From Misgurnus anguillicaudatus (Eukaryota > Chordata > Actinopteri > Cypriniformes > Cobitidae), in assembly GCF_027580225.2 (NCBI RefSeq), contig NC_073358.2, positions 45,656,001 to 45,720,000 on the forward strand: 64,000 nucleotides of DNA. Reading direction: 5' to 3'. Both the position numbers and the translations under genes were made by a program. Of this stretch, positions 13,077 through 33,779 are shown in pieces. Below the pieces are notes generated by a model, which ran no database searches, was not told the DNA's origin, and was given only the letters and a program-made list of their open reading frames with translations. The first letter of the stretch is position 1. The number at the start of each line of letters is the position of its first letter.

Positions 13077-13658
13077 TTGAATTGCTGTAAGTCAGTGCCA
13101 CGTTACAAGCTTCACGGACCGGCTAAAGGTGGTCTATCATTTTCAAAAACAATTGATTCTCAACCAAAGAAAGAAAAAACATATCGGGGCATTTCAGCAC
13201 CTTCAAAACAGCGCGACATGCAAATAATCTATCTATCTAGAAGCTCAATGGCTCAAAAGTAATATATAATTTATGGCTTTTTAAAAGCAAAAACTAAAAG
13301 TGCATCCAACACAAAAAAGTCCAGGTCCAGTCCATGATAATGCATATTTTGTCTGAAGAAGTCTTTATATCCTCCTTGTTTCTCTGAACACTAGTTTTAC
13401 TTGTGCCACGGTCTCTGACTGAGTTCTTAGGCACGCTGGGTCCACAGGGCTCATCCTTATGTTCCACAAAGACATTTTGTCCCTTCAAATAAATATGGCA
13501 ATTTCTCTTTCTGTCTGCAGTATAGCCACTTCAGAAGATGTGTCCAACACAAACCTCGACACATATATCATGAGTCTGGGACCAAAGGTACGGTGTATAT
13601 TTTCCTGTATGTTTGTCCCATGTGGCTCTCAAATCCAAAGCATGTTTCTTCCCAGTCA

Positions 13659-21699
<8,041 letters not shown>

Positions 21700-22303
21700 A
21701 AGAGAGAAACCGAGTCAAAGAACAGCGTTTTGCCCCCGTACTCCCCCTTCCGAGTTATTCCATGTCGGGAACACAGGCAGCATAAACAAAAACTCGAAGA
21801 AAACGTTACTGAAGTTGCATTCGTTGGTAATATACCTTTTGGCGATGTTGGTGCACTCCACTGTTTTCAAAACAAACTATTCCCACTGAATTTGGCAAGA
21901 CATGGTCTGCTTTATATGCTCCAATTAAAAAGATCTGTTCGAGCACGTCCAGCTGTATTAAAACATCGCGCTTAAACCGCTTCAAAACATTTTTCGCTTT
22001 AGACGCGGTGCCTGGCTAATGTCATTGGGACTCGGAGGAGCGACTGCGGGTGAGAGTGTCAGAAGCTCAAGCTCCACGCCTCCCGTGCACGGCGTTAAAA
22101 AAGTGTGCACTCTCTACACGGGATGTTTTATTTGAATAGAAGCTTGTCAATCACGGTACCAGATTTGAATTCACTAGCAAGGAAAAAAACAAAAGTAAAC
22201 GTCACGCGGATGTCCGGCTTCAAAGTGCACTTTTACAACAAATTATAGCCTACGTTGTGCCTTTTCTCCCTAGTCGTGCATTAGATTGCATGCAAAGACT
22301 GAA

Positions 22304-22376
22304 CTGAACTGTACACCAATGAATTGCATGTAGCCACCCTGAACTGTTCACCAATGAATTGCAAGCATGCACTCTG
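22304..22376 (+). repeat. Short direct repeats upstream of tbx1
   Basis: CTGAACTGTACACCAATGAA at 22304 recurs at 22339 with one difference (TTC for TAC), each continuing TTGCA. A third partial unit is at 22372. The spacing is 35 bp. Each unit holds a CCAAT pentamer. Confidence 0.7.
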
Positions 22377-24054
22377 AACTGCTTACTAAACGAATCCAGC
22401 TTAAAGCTTTTAGCCTATCAGTACATTCATGGGGGCGATATTACTATAACATTAGTTCTTATTTTACAAGTTCTCAGACCCCCTTTCTTCGCGTTAAGGC
22501 ACATGCGCACTACAGTTGCCGCCTTTCTGTGTATTTAAAATTTTAATTCGTGACGAAACAAAATATAAGTAAGTTACTAATCGTTTTATCTTTATTTGAC
22601 GTGTTAAGAGCCATTTATCAAATTTAAACAAACACATTACGACCAAAGCTTTAAAATATTAAATATTATTATTTTATACCAAATATCCAGTGGAGTACAC
22701 CTTTTTTGCATTTCTTAATAGCAAACACCTTTACGCAATTAATTGCTGCGTTAAACACTCCCTTAACTGAACCTTTTTGCAAAAAAGGCAGTTGCCAACC
22801 AACTCGACCCCGCCAGAGAATAACCCAAGTACTCGTGAAACGTAAGGAGTGTAGCGCGTGGCGTTGGCACTTGACCCTTCTCTGGTATACAATATCTATC
22901 TGGTTATCGGCTTATCAAGGTTCATATTTAATGAATAGAAACAAAAGTAACGTTCTGTTGACTTGCGGCGATAGCGACCGGATTGAATCTAATTTACACT
23001 CGGGTGATTAAATAACAGGCAAAAGCAGTGGGGTACTAATGAGATAACCTAGTTAGCGACACCACTGTTTTCACTGCAGCTTAACACTATTTGTTTTTGG
23101 ATGTTTATCTTACTCCTATCATGCTGTCGGTCGTAAATAAACAACGGTGATGATTTTTTTCTTCCCCTAAGGGCAGAGTTGAGGTGTGTGGGCTCTTGAT
23201 TCTAAAGCTATGAATTATTACAAATAATATTTGAAAACAAATGGCATTTTCGCGTAATTCACAGTTTCTGAACACATGGTATACTTAAAAAAACTTCTTA
23301 TATCTCTCGATTACAAGATTTTGAAAAAAAGCTACTTTGGACTACATTGGCGTAAATGACAGTATAACAATGTATCAATTTATGCCAATATTTCTGTCAA
23401 TATAAAATCAGTAATAATTTAAATGTATGTATCTGGGATTAAATGTTATATTGGTGACGCATCTATGCTTGTTTTTTATATATTTATTTTTCTTTCTATT
23501 TTAGGAATGGGAAGGTGCAATGATTTTATGCAAGATCAAGCGGCACACGTAAGTAAGTATTTCCCCTTTTTATCAGATAGCCTACTTCTTGTGATTCCAG
23601 ATCACTTCATCACTGACAAGCCGGAAACGTCCTTTGTAAATACTCAGGTGATAACAGACAAAATTCAGAGCTTGATAAAACGGGACAGACCGTAAGGTTT
23701 ACGCTTCATTATTACACGTAGGCATGTTTGGAGGGCACGCTTGCATTTTGCGCAATGAAACTAAACCATTATCCTTTGCACAAATAAAAAATATGCATTA
23801 TACAAACATATATAGCGTGTTTAATTTATTTTATAAAAACGTGTTGGTATTTCGGTTAGACACGCATTGCATCCTCTGAAAGTACAAGTTCAAACGGATC
23901 CATCAACAAAAGATTTAGGGGGGTAAATTGCATTAACCTAAGTTTTTGGCTCTATATCTTAATATTAGATTAATATTGTAATTATTATTAATAATAATAA
24001 TTAATAATATTGGTTTAAACTATGCATTATCTTTTAAAATATATTTTAATTTAC

Positions 24055-24105
24055 ATATACATTTGGCAAACGCTTTTATCGAAAGCGCCTTACAGTGCAT
24101 TCAAT
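24055..24105 (-). mobile_element. L2-type SINE/LINE tail
   Basis: On the minus strand this reads a tail resembling GGATAAAAGCGTCTGCCAAA, the 3' end shared by L2-type LINEs and their SINE partners in cyprinids. Here it has GATAAAAGCGTTTGCCAAATG. Only the tail remains. Confidence 0.65.
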
Positions 24106-26654
24106 TTATATATTTTTTTGTCATAGGCCCATGTTTCCTCGTGATTCATCCCGTTGCTGTACCAATGCAATATACCAATTCATGCTTCGAGTTTTAATTG
24201 AGCTATAGAAACAATGAACATTTTATCAGTTTTTATATATATTTCCTGTGAAGCATTTCTGTTACATTTAACAGACACTGGGGATTGGGGATGTTGGAAT
24301 ATAACGGTTTAATACTAGTAATAAAAGTTTATTTAAGTAGCATTAATATGGGTTTACACATTATTAGTTTGGATGCGGTTGTAAGGAAGACATACTTCCA
24401 GATTTGTCTCTCAGCGACATCTGTCAGAATCCACCAGGTTTATAGCCACCATACTGTTTTGCAGACATTTTTTTCTTATACAAGATACTGCAGGTAACTA
24501 AATGTATTACATTTAATGTTGCAATTGTTTGTTATTGTTATTACCGTTAGCTGCTACCAGATCTTGTGAGGGAGAACTGTTTGAATGAACTGATACAATT
24601 CCCTTTATCATAGCAACTGTATGTTAATAGAGAGCAAATGTTATTTGCGATTGGCTTAATTCTTCGTTTGCTGTTAAACAGAGCACCATTTGGAAATTCC
24701 CGAATAAAAGTTTAATATTTGAGTCAGATTTGCATAAAATTAAACATTAACAAAACTCTATGAAACATACCCAATGAAATGTCTTAATGGAATAAGTTTT
24801 ATAAGGTATCTAGAGATTATAGCCTATTAACCGTTTATTGCCAACCTAAGTTATCTATAGCAATACAATTTAAATGTGACAATGTCGAATAGAAAACGGC
24901 TTGACCATTTTCTTATAAATTTATAATAACATTTATTACTCTGCAAAGTGTTTAAACGTACAAACTAATTTATTATATTCTATGTTGCTGAGGTCGTTAT
25001 TGAGCTTTTATTTTACAGCTTTTTTGTTGCCAATCCTTTTGGACGGCGCGGCTTATACACTTAATTTGCGCATTATAAACAATATAATTTCTATGAATAG
25101 AAACGTCATAGAAACAATATAAACTTCTATGAATAAATTCAGTAAAGTGCATCAACTAATAAAGGACAATCAATTTCCTACAATTAATACATTCTCGTAA
25201 ATGATGCAGTATTGCAAATAATGTTTTTACGCTAATAAGCAGATGTTTGATTACATTAATTTGTTATATATAAAATGTCTAAATGTAAATAAAAACAGTC
25301 CGCTAAATTTAATTATTGATGCGTTATACACAAAACGGCCTTCAGTTGAGATGTTTGTTTTATTTCAGGTCAAGTTTGGGTACCATTTCTTATTACGACG
25401 TAATAATGACCCTATTAATGTATGTAAAATATGAGGTAAAACTTAACTTTATTCTTCACTTCCTTTCAGAGAAATCCGTTGTATTAAATGAAAAAGTAAC
25501 ATTTTATCACCAGTTTTTAAATTAACTTAAAAAGTATAATAAGATAATTCATTAATTGCTTGACTCTAGGCGTATTGACATGCTCATTAAAACAGAAAAA
25601 AATTGTTTCAAACGCAGTATAAAAGTTGACTATGTAGGCTTATTGTTTGGTTATTAGTGATGGTAATTTAGTGAAAGTCGTATCCACAGTAAATAAAACG
25701 AGTTCGTATGGAAAATACACATAATTTTTTTCCAGGAAATTTTGTGATATAAGAGGGAAACAATTCGTGCAGTTGTTTATGCATTTCGGGTGCGTACATT
25801 AAATAGGGTGAGATGTGAACTGTGTGGTCCTGCACGCGGAGTTTGGGTTCTGCTAGAAACACGAGACATGAACTCGCACCCATGCCTCATTAGAAACTTT
25901 CATATGTTAAGACATGTTCCGCACCCTTTCAAAGGTACGAGCATGATTGATCTGCAGTGAAAAAACATTGCAAACACCCAAACACAAACAGAAAGCCTAA
26001 TTTCAGGCCCTGTCTCGAGTCTTTCAACTTTTGCCTTGGAATATGTTTTTCATATTCGCTTCTATCAGCATCCAAGATTTATGAAGCGAATCCTTCCACT
26101 GTACGTAGCTCACAGAGCAGTCTGCAGCCTTCAGGCGTTTTTAGGTATCTCTCCCATTTTAACAAAGCCCCAGAGAAAGGAAAAGCGGTCAGATGTTAAT
26201 TAGAACCCGAGATCAATTAGCAGATAATAAATCATGACGTGTCAAAAGAACGCGCAGCGCTGATTTTCAACATTCATACGTGGAGACCGTATATAAAATC
26301 CTATACTATCTAAATATTAGCCCAAATCCCCGAATAAGAGCCGGAGGAAGTGAGAATCTGACCGCTGGCAGTTGGGTTGCTGAGTGGATGTCCCCTGATT
26401 CCCAAACTGGTTTCACATAGCAGTCGTGTGCAAATACACACGAGGATGTTCAGGTCCTGGTATTTGTAGAAATGCAAATATTATTAGAAATGCAAATGCC
26501 TGCATTTCCGATTAACTAGGTTAACGAATATTAGTTATTACTATTCCGGAGGATGTTGACAGTGTAATATGCTTGTCTCTTAAAATGTCTCATTACTCAT
26601 CATATTCATATAATGAAGCATTATTTAAATACACACAACTGCAATTAAATTATA

Positions 26655-26750
26655 TATTTTGTTGGCTTTCGCGTAGCACAATTTGTAGAGTATAAGGCTA
26701 GCAACCCCAAGGTCATGGGCTCGAATCCTAGGGAATTCACATCCACTCAT
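26655..26750 (+). mobile_element. tRNA-derived SINE head
   Basis: GTAGAGTATAAGGCTAGCAA followed by GGTCATGGGCTCGAATCC gives A-box and B-box-like motifs. The 3' tail is missing. Confidence 0.6.
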
Positions 26751-27391
26751 AAATAAAATTATAAACAAAATAAGTTTCATTTTATCATGATTCTTTTTAT
26801 TATATATTGTTATTATAATTTCTATAATCATTGAATTGAGAAATAAAGATTTGGAAAATAACGCCTCAAAAAACGAAATCTTGATGTTCCTTTGATAGTT
26901 TTGCTCACTTTGAATCACTGTCATGGGATCAGTCTTTCAGAAACGGGATATTGTGACAATTACTGGTGACGCGAACTGGGCATGTTTAAGTAACATTTAC
27001 AGTAAAACAGGCTTCCTTTCTGGCTCGCAAAAATCTTTTTCTAACGTTTCCTGTTAAACTGTTGTTTTTTATTTTTGTCATTTCACTATGTGAACACGAA
27101 AACACAATGGGCATGGACACAATGACAGCGTTATCCCCTCGTGTCCAACAGACCACTAACCTTGAACGCAAAGCGCAACTGTTGGCACGCAAATTTTCTC
27201 AGGGATAAAGTTAATATGATGATATGGTAACTGCTCTTCTTAGATTTAGAGTTTTAAAAATAAAGTTTTAAAATGTAATATACTTTCAAAGCTTCAAAAA
27301 AAGTTTTTCTTAATATTTATGTCGCGGTTAACCGTTCGTCTAGAAAACTTTTATCGTTTGGTTCAGCAAACTTTATTTTAGGTTTTCGAAT

Positions 27392-27442
27392 TATAATAAT
27401 AATAATAATAAAAATAATAATAATAATTATTATTATTATTAT
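27392..27442. repeat. AAT/ATT palindromic microsatellite
   Basis: (ATA)n runs into (TTA)n, giving a self-complementary triplet tract. Confidence 0.85.
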
Positions 27443-27589
27443 ACCATGACTTCATTTAAATATTCAGATTTTTCTAACTTAAAGGCTGTTCTAGGTTCAG
27501 TAATTGTCTGCCCCACAAATTAAATATTTTTTTATCCATTTTATGAACTCTAAAAGGATTTGCTCTATTTAAAATTAAAAAGCACCCTC

Positions 27590-28310
27590 CAAATTTTCTC
27601 ATTCTGTCGTCCTCCCTTAAAAGGCATGACACCCTTTAATTTGTCAAGAGAAAAAGCTTTTTATCTGTACAATTCTCCCAGCCTTTGTCACGTTTGCCAA
27701 ACATCAGTCGTGCAAACCAAATCCACTCTTGAATGTTGATAGTTGGATCTCGAAAATATAAAAATTACCAATAATTTATTGAATCTTTTTACTGTTTTGT
27801 ATATACTTTTGGACATGTGAATAATGATTTTACACAGAGTGCAGAAACATATATGTTATATTTTGGGGTTGGGGTGGGTTTTTCCATATTGTAGTATAAA
27901 TGATAAATGTCATGCACAGGTTCACAATGAATAGAAAACAACCATTGAAAGAGTCATGAAAGCATATTTTGTGAAGTACATTTTTCACAGAGAGGACCTT
28001 GGAATGTCCCATCGACTTAGATTTTCCCCAAAAATCACTTCTCTACTCTCTCTCCCCCACCTTTGTTTTAAAATGGGAAAGCTTTTAGCTTTTGAAAAGT
28101 ATCCTTTTCCTATCTGAGCAGAGGCGGCAAGCCCATCATCACCTAACCCCTCTCCAGCTCTCCTATTGGTCGGAGTGTAAATAGCTGGCATTCCTGTTAC
28201 AAAGAACCGATGATATGGAATCAGGGCAGTGGTGGTTTTCCAAATTAATTAAGACCTTTCTCCTGCCTAAAAGGGATCTGGGGCTTTTGTGTCTCTAATT
28301 AATTTAAAGC
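27590..28310. promoter_or_regulatory. Repeat-free island, candidate distal tbx1 enhancer
   Basis: This stretch about 6-7 kb upstream of the first tbx1 coding exon has no recognisable transposon and a dense mix of factor-like words. These are GGAATG (28001) and CATTCC (28189) of TEAD type, CCTTTGTTTT (Sox/TCF-like, near 28060), CTATTGG, and TAATTA homeodomain cores near 28244 and 28296. It has no coding signal. The assignment is inference from texture; conservation was not tested. Confidence 0.3.
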
Positions 28311-28668
28311 TCCGAATAAAAGAAGAATCTCTGTTTGTTACCATCACACGTACCGGTTCCTTATCCAAAGCTCAGGAGAACAGTCTTTATCGTTTCCATT
28401 TCCCCTCTGTTTTTCTCCAGTTGACCTCTTCACCGGCACAAGCTGGTGTTTATTTTATTATGCGAAGGTCTCATGTTGTTAGTCTGGGGAGATCGTAAGC
28501 TCATCTCTCTCCCTTGTTCTTTCTCTTTTTCTCCCTCCTGCTGCTACTGCAGACCACCGATTTGTGTCCCGTCTGTTGCCTTCAATCCGTTTCTGAGAAT
28601 GCAGCTCGTGCATGGAAGTCCACAGACCACAGTTAAGAACAGCTACAGTAAGGACTTTATGCTCCTGT

Positions 28669-28812
28669 ATGGCTTTATGGTAAAGCATTGCATTACCAGT
28701 GCAAAAGTCATAGCTTCGAACCCATGCAGGGAACACATATACTGATAAAAATGTATACCTATTTTAAGTTTCTTTGGATAAAAGCATCTACCAAATACAT
28801 AAATGTAAAGAT
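28669..28812 (+). mobile_element. tRNA-derived SINE with L2-like tail (HAmo-like)
   Basis: The A-box region is TGGCTTTATGGTAAAGC, followed by GCATTGCATTACCAGTGC, a B-box-like GCTTCGAACCC, GGGAACACATATACTGATAA and the tail TTTGGATAAAAGCATCTACC. This architecture matches the tRNA-SINEs with L2-like tails described in carp-like fishes. It is the most complete copy in the window. Confidence 0.8.
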
Positions 28813-28999
28813 GTCCCCCTACAATCTATTTTCGTCTGCAGTTTATTCATTGAAGGATTGTAATGTGATTGCATTGCATAATAAAGTAAACCACTTTTGA
28901 TCTATATAGGTGCTTACAGGGTTACCTTTTTTTAAAGAGTGCATTTTAAGACACCCTAGTGTCCAGAAGAATTTAGTAAAATGGCAATCCTTTACCTAT

Positions 29000-29710
29000 C
29001 ACCCCATACTGTCAAAAAAGGTACAAAACTGTACATTTTCTGTCGCTGGAGTGCTATGCTTTTTTGTGTATACTGTACAACTTGGTGTACAATATTATAC
29101 CATATGGACCTATTGTGTAAAAGATTTTGTGCCAGTAAAATTGTAGGGGTACAAAACAGTTAGCTGTACCTTTAAAGCTACTCAATAGATCCTAAAAAGG
29201 TACAACATTGTACCTGTAAAGTTACAAAGCGGATCCTTACACTGCAAAAAATTATTTTCAAGAAAAAAAAATCTTAGTATAGTGTCTTGTTGTCAGTAAA
29301 AATAATAAAAAATCTTAAATTAAGATGCTTTTTCTTAATGAGCAAAATGACCCAAGAAAATAAGTCTAGTTTTTAGACCAAAAATATAAAATTTAACTGA
29401 TTTTGTGCATAAAACAAACAAAAAAATCTGCAAACGGGGTGAGGAAAAAAATCTTGAAACATTTTTCTTAAAAATTTGCTTACCAATTGGCAGATTTTTT
29501 TGCCTGTTTTGCACACAAAATCACTTCAATTTAATATTTTTGGTCTAAATACTAGACTTATTTTCTTGGGTCATTTTGCTCATCAAAAAAGCATCTTAAT
29601 TTAAGAATTTTTAGATATTTTTACTTAAAACAAGACAAAAATACTTAGAATTTTTTTCTTGAAAATATTTTTTTTTGCAGTGTAGTGTATCACCCCAGCG
29701 ACAGAAAAGA
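29000..29710. mobile_element. GGTACAAAACTGTAC-type element carrying a fold-back insertion
   Basis: Outer segments contain repeated GGTACAA/TTGTACC words and the inverted pair CTGTCGCTGG (29040) / CCAGCGACAG (29694). Between them sits a long fold-back element from CACTGCAAAAAATTATTTTC (29240) to TTTTTTTTTGCAGTG (29680), whose arms mirror each other (ATTAAGATGC, AGCAAAATGACCCAAGAAAA). The same fold-back family recurs at 55460-56237 and 57470-57610. Confidence 0.75.
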
Positions 29711-30757
29711 TACAATTGATGTGGATGCGATATCGGCCACAATAAAGCCTGGCCCACAGGAAATATCCATTATTTTAGAATTCTCTTTCCAGATGAAGCA
29801 AAGGATATTGCTTGTAAACAAAATAAGATATGAGCAGAACATTGAATTTATAGGAATTCTCCTTTAGTACATGTCCAAATATATAAGCACATCAAAACAT
29901 GTACATAGAATTACACGAGATCTCCAATATTGAGTGTAATGTGACCCAACCAAAGTTTTTCCCTTTCACACAAATTAAGGTCCTTCATGATGTCATAAAA
30001 GAACCATTTTTGGCTGTGTGGTTCCATGAAGAACCTATAACTTCTGAAGAACCTTTCACAAAGGTTATTTGTAAAGGTTCTTTATACTACAAAAAATAGT
30101 TTTTCATAAAACTTTGACTGATTGATAACCTTTGTAACGCCTTTATTTTTATTAATGTTTGTGTTGACTCCCATAATATGGCCTTGAGAGAGAGAAGACA
30201 ACCTCTCAACCAATCAGATTGCATGGCTGTACTTCTGATAAGGACCAGTGATCCATCATCTTTGTAATGGCTTCCATCTGACGTTAGTTTAGATACCTTT
30301 ATGATGTGTGTTCTGTCAGTGAATGATAAGAGATCATGTGGTCCATTGAGGGTGTCTACAAAATGTCCTTACTGTGTATGTGTTTGTGCAGTCTCACATA
30401 CACAGGTGGCCGCGTCTGCAAGTGTATGCGCACCTGGATTTGCTGGGTGTACGTGGGTGCAGTCGACTTGTTGACCCTGAAGACTATGGCATGACCATTG
30501 CTCATTGGGTAATGCAGGCCGACACCCCCTTACCGTTCATGGACAGTTATGGGAATCTCTTGCACTTGAAGAGCGGGTGTTAAGACTGTTTACAGATGAC
30601 CGTACGGTTAGCGTTATGAGAGAGGTGTAGGTTGACCGCCGTGCCACGCAAAGTACGTACCAGCCGTATATTATGTTTGTCACACTTGCTTCATTTGCAT
30701 CCATTAAGGCAGGTTTTGAAGATTGAATGACTGTTTTACAGTGAGAAAAATAGTACG

Positions 30758-30815
30758 GCAGATTACGTTACCTGTTTATAATTTAAGGATATTACAAACT
30801 GGTAACGTAATCTGC
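30758..30815. repeat. Perfect 15-bp inverted repeat
   Basis: GCAGATTACGTTACC (30758-30772) is the exact reverse complement of GGTAACGTAATCTGC (30801-30815), separated by 28 bases. It could be the core of a small fold-back element or a chance hairpin. Confidence 0.8.
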
Positions 30816-31084
30816 TGTAGTTCGGTTCGGTTTGTGGCGGCATTTACATTTTGAATTCCAAAGATCTTCGTCAAACTGTAATATGGAAACTATTATAATG
30901 ACCGTCTGTGTATGATGGCTATGAAGATTTTCCAAAATACTGAGGGAAGGACAGATACATATACTGTAAAGCAGTAGATATTGCATATTGTTAACAATAA
31001 CTTACAGATGAATGTTAAGTTTTACTGGTTATATGCCGTTATTTGTGCTCAAAGTATGCATTAATTTGTCATTTAGTATTTTTT

Positions 31085-31608
31085 AAATTACACTATAAAA
31101 AATTATTTGCTTCCTTACATTTTTTTGTTGAATCAACTTAGATTTTCAAGTCATTTTAACTTACTATTATTCATCGTGACTAGAGATAGAGTTGTTATAA
31201 CTACAGATGAGTTGTTATAAGTTATATATAATGAAGTTGACTTTTTTAAAATTATATTTTATAAGTTGTAGCAACTCATCTCTAGTCAAGATAAATAATA
31301 GTAAGTTGACATGACAAAAAAATTTAAGGCAAAGATTTTTACAGTGTAGTAAGCAATACACCATAAAAATGTAAAGTTTCTTTTTTTGTTTTGTTCTACA
31401 TTTTGTTTTAATTTCAACTTACTATTATTTATCTTGACTAGAGATGAGTTGTTATAACTACAGGTGAGTTGTTATAACTTATAAAATTAAGTTGACTTTT
31501 CTCAACTATATTTTATAAGTTGTGACAACTCATCCCTGTTGACATGACTTGTAAATCTCAGTTGATTTAACAAAAAAATGTAAGGCAGCAAAGTATTTTT
31601 ACAGTGTA
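31085..31608. mobile_element. Two palindromic MITEs in tandem
   Basis: Both copies (31085-31352 and 31357-31608) have ends of ACAGTGTA type and inner inverted arms built on GACTAGAGATGAGTTGTTAT and its reverse complement. The copies are close relatives placed head to tail. Confidence 0.75.
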
Positions 31609-32658
31609 GGGATAAGCTGAATTCAATCTTATTTGTAAATTTTACATGCATATTAAATAGTTTGTTTTTGTTATATATATGTGACATTTACTGTCAAAAT
31701 TTGTAATATAATTTCTCAGAGATAGCATTTATTACCAATATACTGAACCATCTGTTTATATTTTAATAACCCCTGATGATAGAGTCCAGACATCAGAAAA
31801 ATATTAGCCTGTTTTCTATGTTAGATGAGGGAAACATGCATGCGGTTTGGATGTGACCAAGAATGGACACAAATTTTTGGGAGACAACATACTTTGTGGG
31901 AATTCTGTGAATTAAAATGACAATCCTGCACTTACTTAACTGGAACATAATAAAAATGCTTTAAAAACGTAATGGAGAATATTTACATCTTTACCTTGTT
32001 GAAAACTTTACTTATCATGAAAAGGTTGCATATTGCCCGTACTTGAATGTGAAAAGAGAATTGATTCAGAATTATGAATTAATGCTATCAATAATTCAAT
32101 GTTATCAAAACATATTCTAGCTCCAGACAGCTGTGTGAAAAGAGATAATGTGCTATATTTTGCAAAGTTTCAATCCCTTATTGTATGCATTTATGCATAT
32201 TGCTTTAAATTACTATTGCCTTTGTGTAATAACATTTGTGACCCTGGACCACAAAACGAGTCATCAGGTGCAAATATTTTAAATTGAGATTTATACATCG
32301 CATGAAAGCTGAATAAATAAGCTTTCCATTGATTTATGATTTGTTAACATAGGACAATATTTGGCTGAGATAAAACTATTTGAAAATGTGGAATCTGAAG
32401 GTGCAAAAAATCATTAAGAAAATCATCTTTAAAGTTGTCCAAATTAAGTCCTTAGCAACACATAAAACTAATGATAACTTAATTTTTTGATACATTTAAG
32501 GTAGTCAATTTACAACATATCTTTATGGCACATGATCTTTATTTAATATCCTAATGATTTTTTGGCATAAAAAATTATTATTTTGACCCATACAATGTAA
32601 TGTTGGCTATTGCTACAAATATACCCCTGCTCCTTATGACTGCTTTTATGGTCTAGTG

Positions 32659-32945
32659 CAGTGGTTTTCAAACTGGGGGCCGCGAGATGGTGCCAGGGGG
32701 GCCCCAGTTTTATGACATTTTATTAAATACATTAATTTAACATGAATTTTGTGTAATTAAATCTAAAAAAAATAGGCTACTAGTCAAAATCACTACTTTT
32801 TTTGTATAATTTAATGTTTTTTTTTTTTTTTATTAAAATGTTGAGTTTTATAACAGTTTTTTGTCACAAATGTTCTTTGGGGGGCCGCGAAGGAATGCAC
32901 CGTACACAAGGGGGGCCGCACTCTGAAAAAGTTTGGGAACCACTG
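32659..32945 (+). mobile_element. hAT-like non-autonomous element with 8-bp target duplication
   Basis: The ends are CAGTGGTTTTCAAACTGGGG and GTTTGGGAACCACTG. The flanks are GTCTAGTG (32651-32658) and GTCTAGTT (32946-32953), a 7/8 match expected for a hAT target-site duplication. The interior has GGGGGGCCGCG repeated near both ends and no open frame. Confidence 0.8.
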
Positions 32946-32954
32946 GTCTAGTTC

Positions 32955-33208
32955 AAGGGTTTTCAAACTGTGGGTCGCACAGTGAGATAAGGTGGGTCAC
33001 GCAAAGTCGCTTGGCTGTATGGTGAATGACACACAAACGTTATTTTGATATTGCATTAAATACATTTCATAAAAAATTTAAAAACTACTTAATTATAAAA
33101 GATAAAATGTGTTTCCTTACATTTTCATTTAAAAATATGTTGGTGGGTCCCAGGATAGATTATATGCAAAGTGGGTCGCAAAATAAAAATTTGGGAACCC
33201 ATGTCTAG
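32955..33208 (+). mobile_element. Related element, GGGTCGCA variant
   Basis: It begins AGGGTTTTCAAACTGTGGG and ends AATTTGGGAACCCATGTCT, with GGGTCGCA near both ends. It lies directly beside the previous element and belongs to a similar family. Confidence 0.65.
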
Positions 33209-33367
33209 GGCAGGGGTCTGCAATGTGGTGCCCACGGGCACCAAGTTGCCCGCACAGAATCTGTGAGGTGCCTGCGAAAGCACATTCTGTTAATAGTTTC
33301 AATTTTAATATTTTTGATGACATATTTTTATATTAGCTTGGCTTGCTTTACGTATGTTAACATTCTA

Positions 33368-33475
<108 letters not shown>

Positions 33476-33779
33476 CAGTTACGTATATAATTCAGTTACG
33501 TATATATATATATACACACACATATATACACACACATACATACACATATATTTATATGTGTATGTATGTATGTATGTATGTATGTATGTATGTATGTATA
33601 TATGTATATATATGTATATACGTAACTGAATTATACTTTTGTCCAAACCAATCCTTAATTTGTAGTTTAATTGCTAAATATACTTTACCTACATATTTCA
33701 CCAATGCTTAAATAAAACATTTCAAACATGACATTTAATTGTTGTCAAAAAACAAACAATACTTTTCGTTTTTTGTCAG

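Larger units (their letters stand above)
8008..13658. other. Intergenic region between gnb1l and tbx1 3' ends
   Basis: This region holds both 3' untranslated regions and the gap between convergent genes. The only AATAAA I noted for gnb1l is at 9808-9813, 1.8 kb past its stop, so the true cleavage site is unclear. A reverse-oriented SINE sits at 8775-8868, repeat-poor sequence at 9040-9560 and 11100-11480, and an AT-rich stretch without features from 9860 to 11090 and 11630 to 12690. A degraded CAGTGGTTCTCAAAC element lies at 12702-12920. Confidence 0.6.
22100..27590. other. tbx1 5' flank, AT-rich, no gene seen
   Basis: No coding exon is recognisable here. Apart from the short direct repeats at 22304, an L2/SINE tail at 24055-24105, a SINE head at 26655-26750 and an AAT/ATT tract at 27392, the sequence is AT-rich and unique-looking. 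The part at 25830-26280 is repeat-poor and could be regulatory, judged from texture only. Confidence 0.5.
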
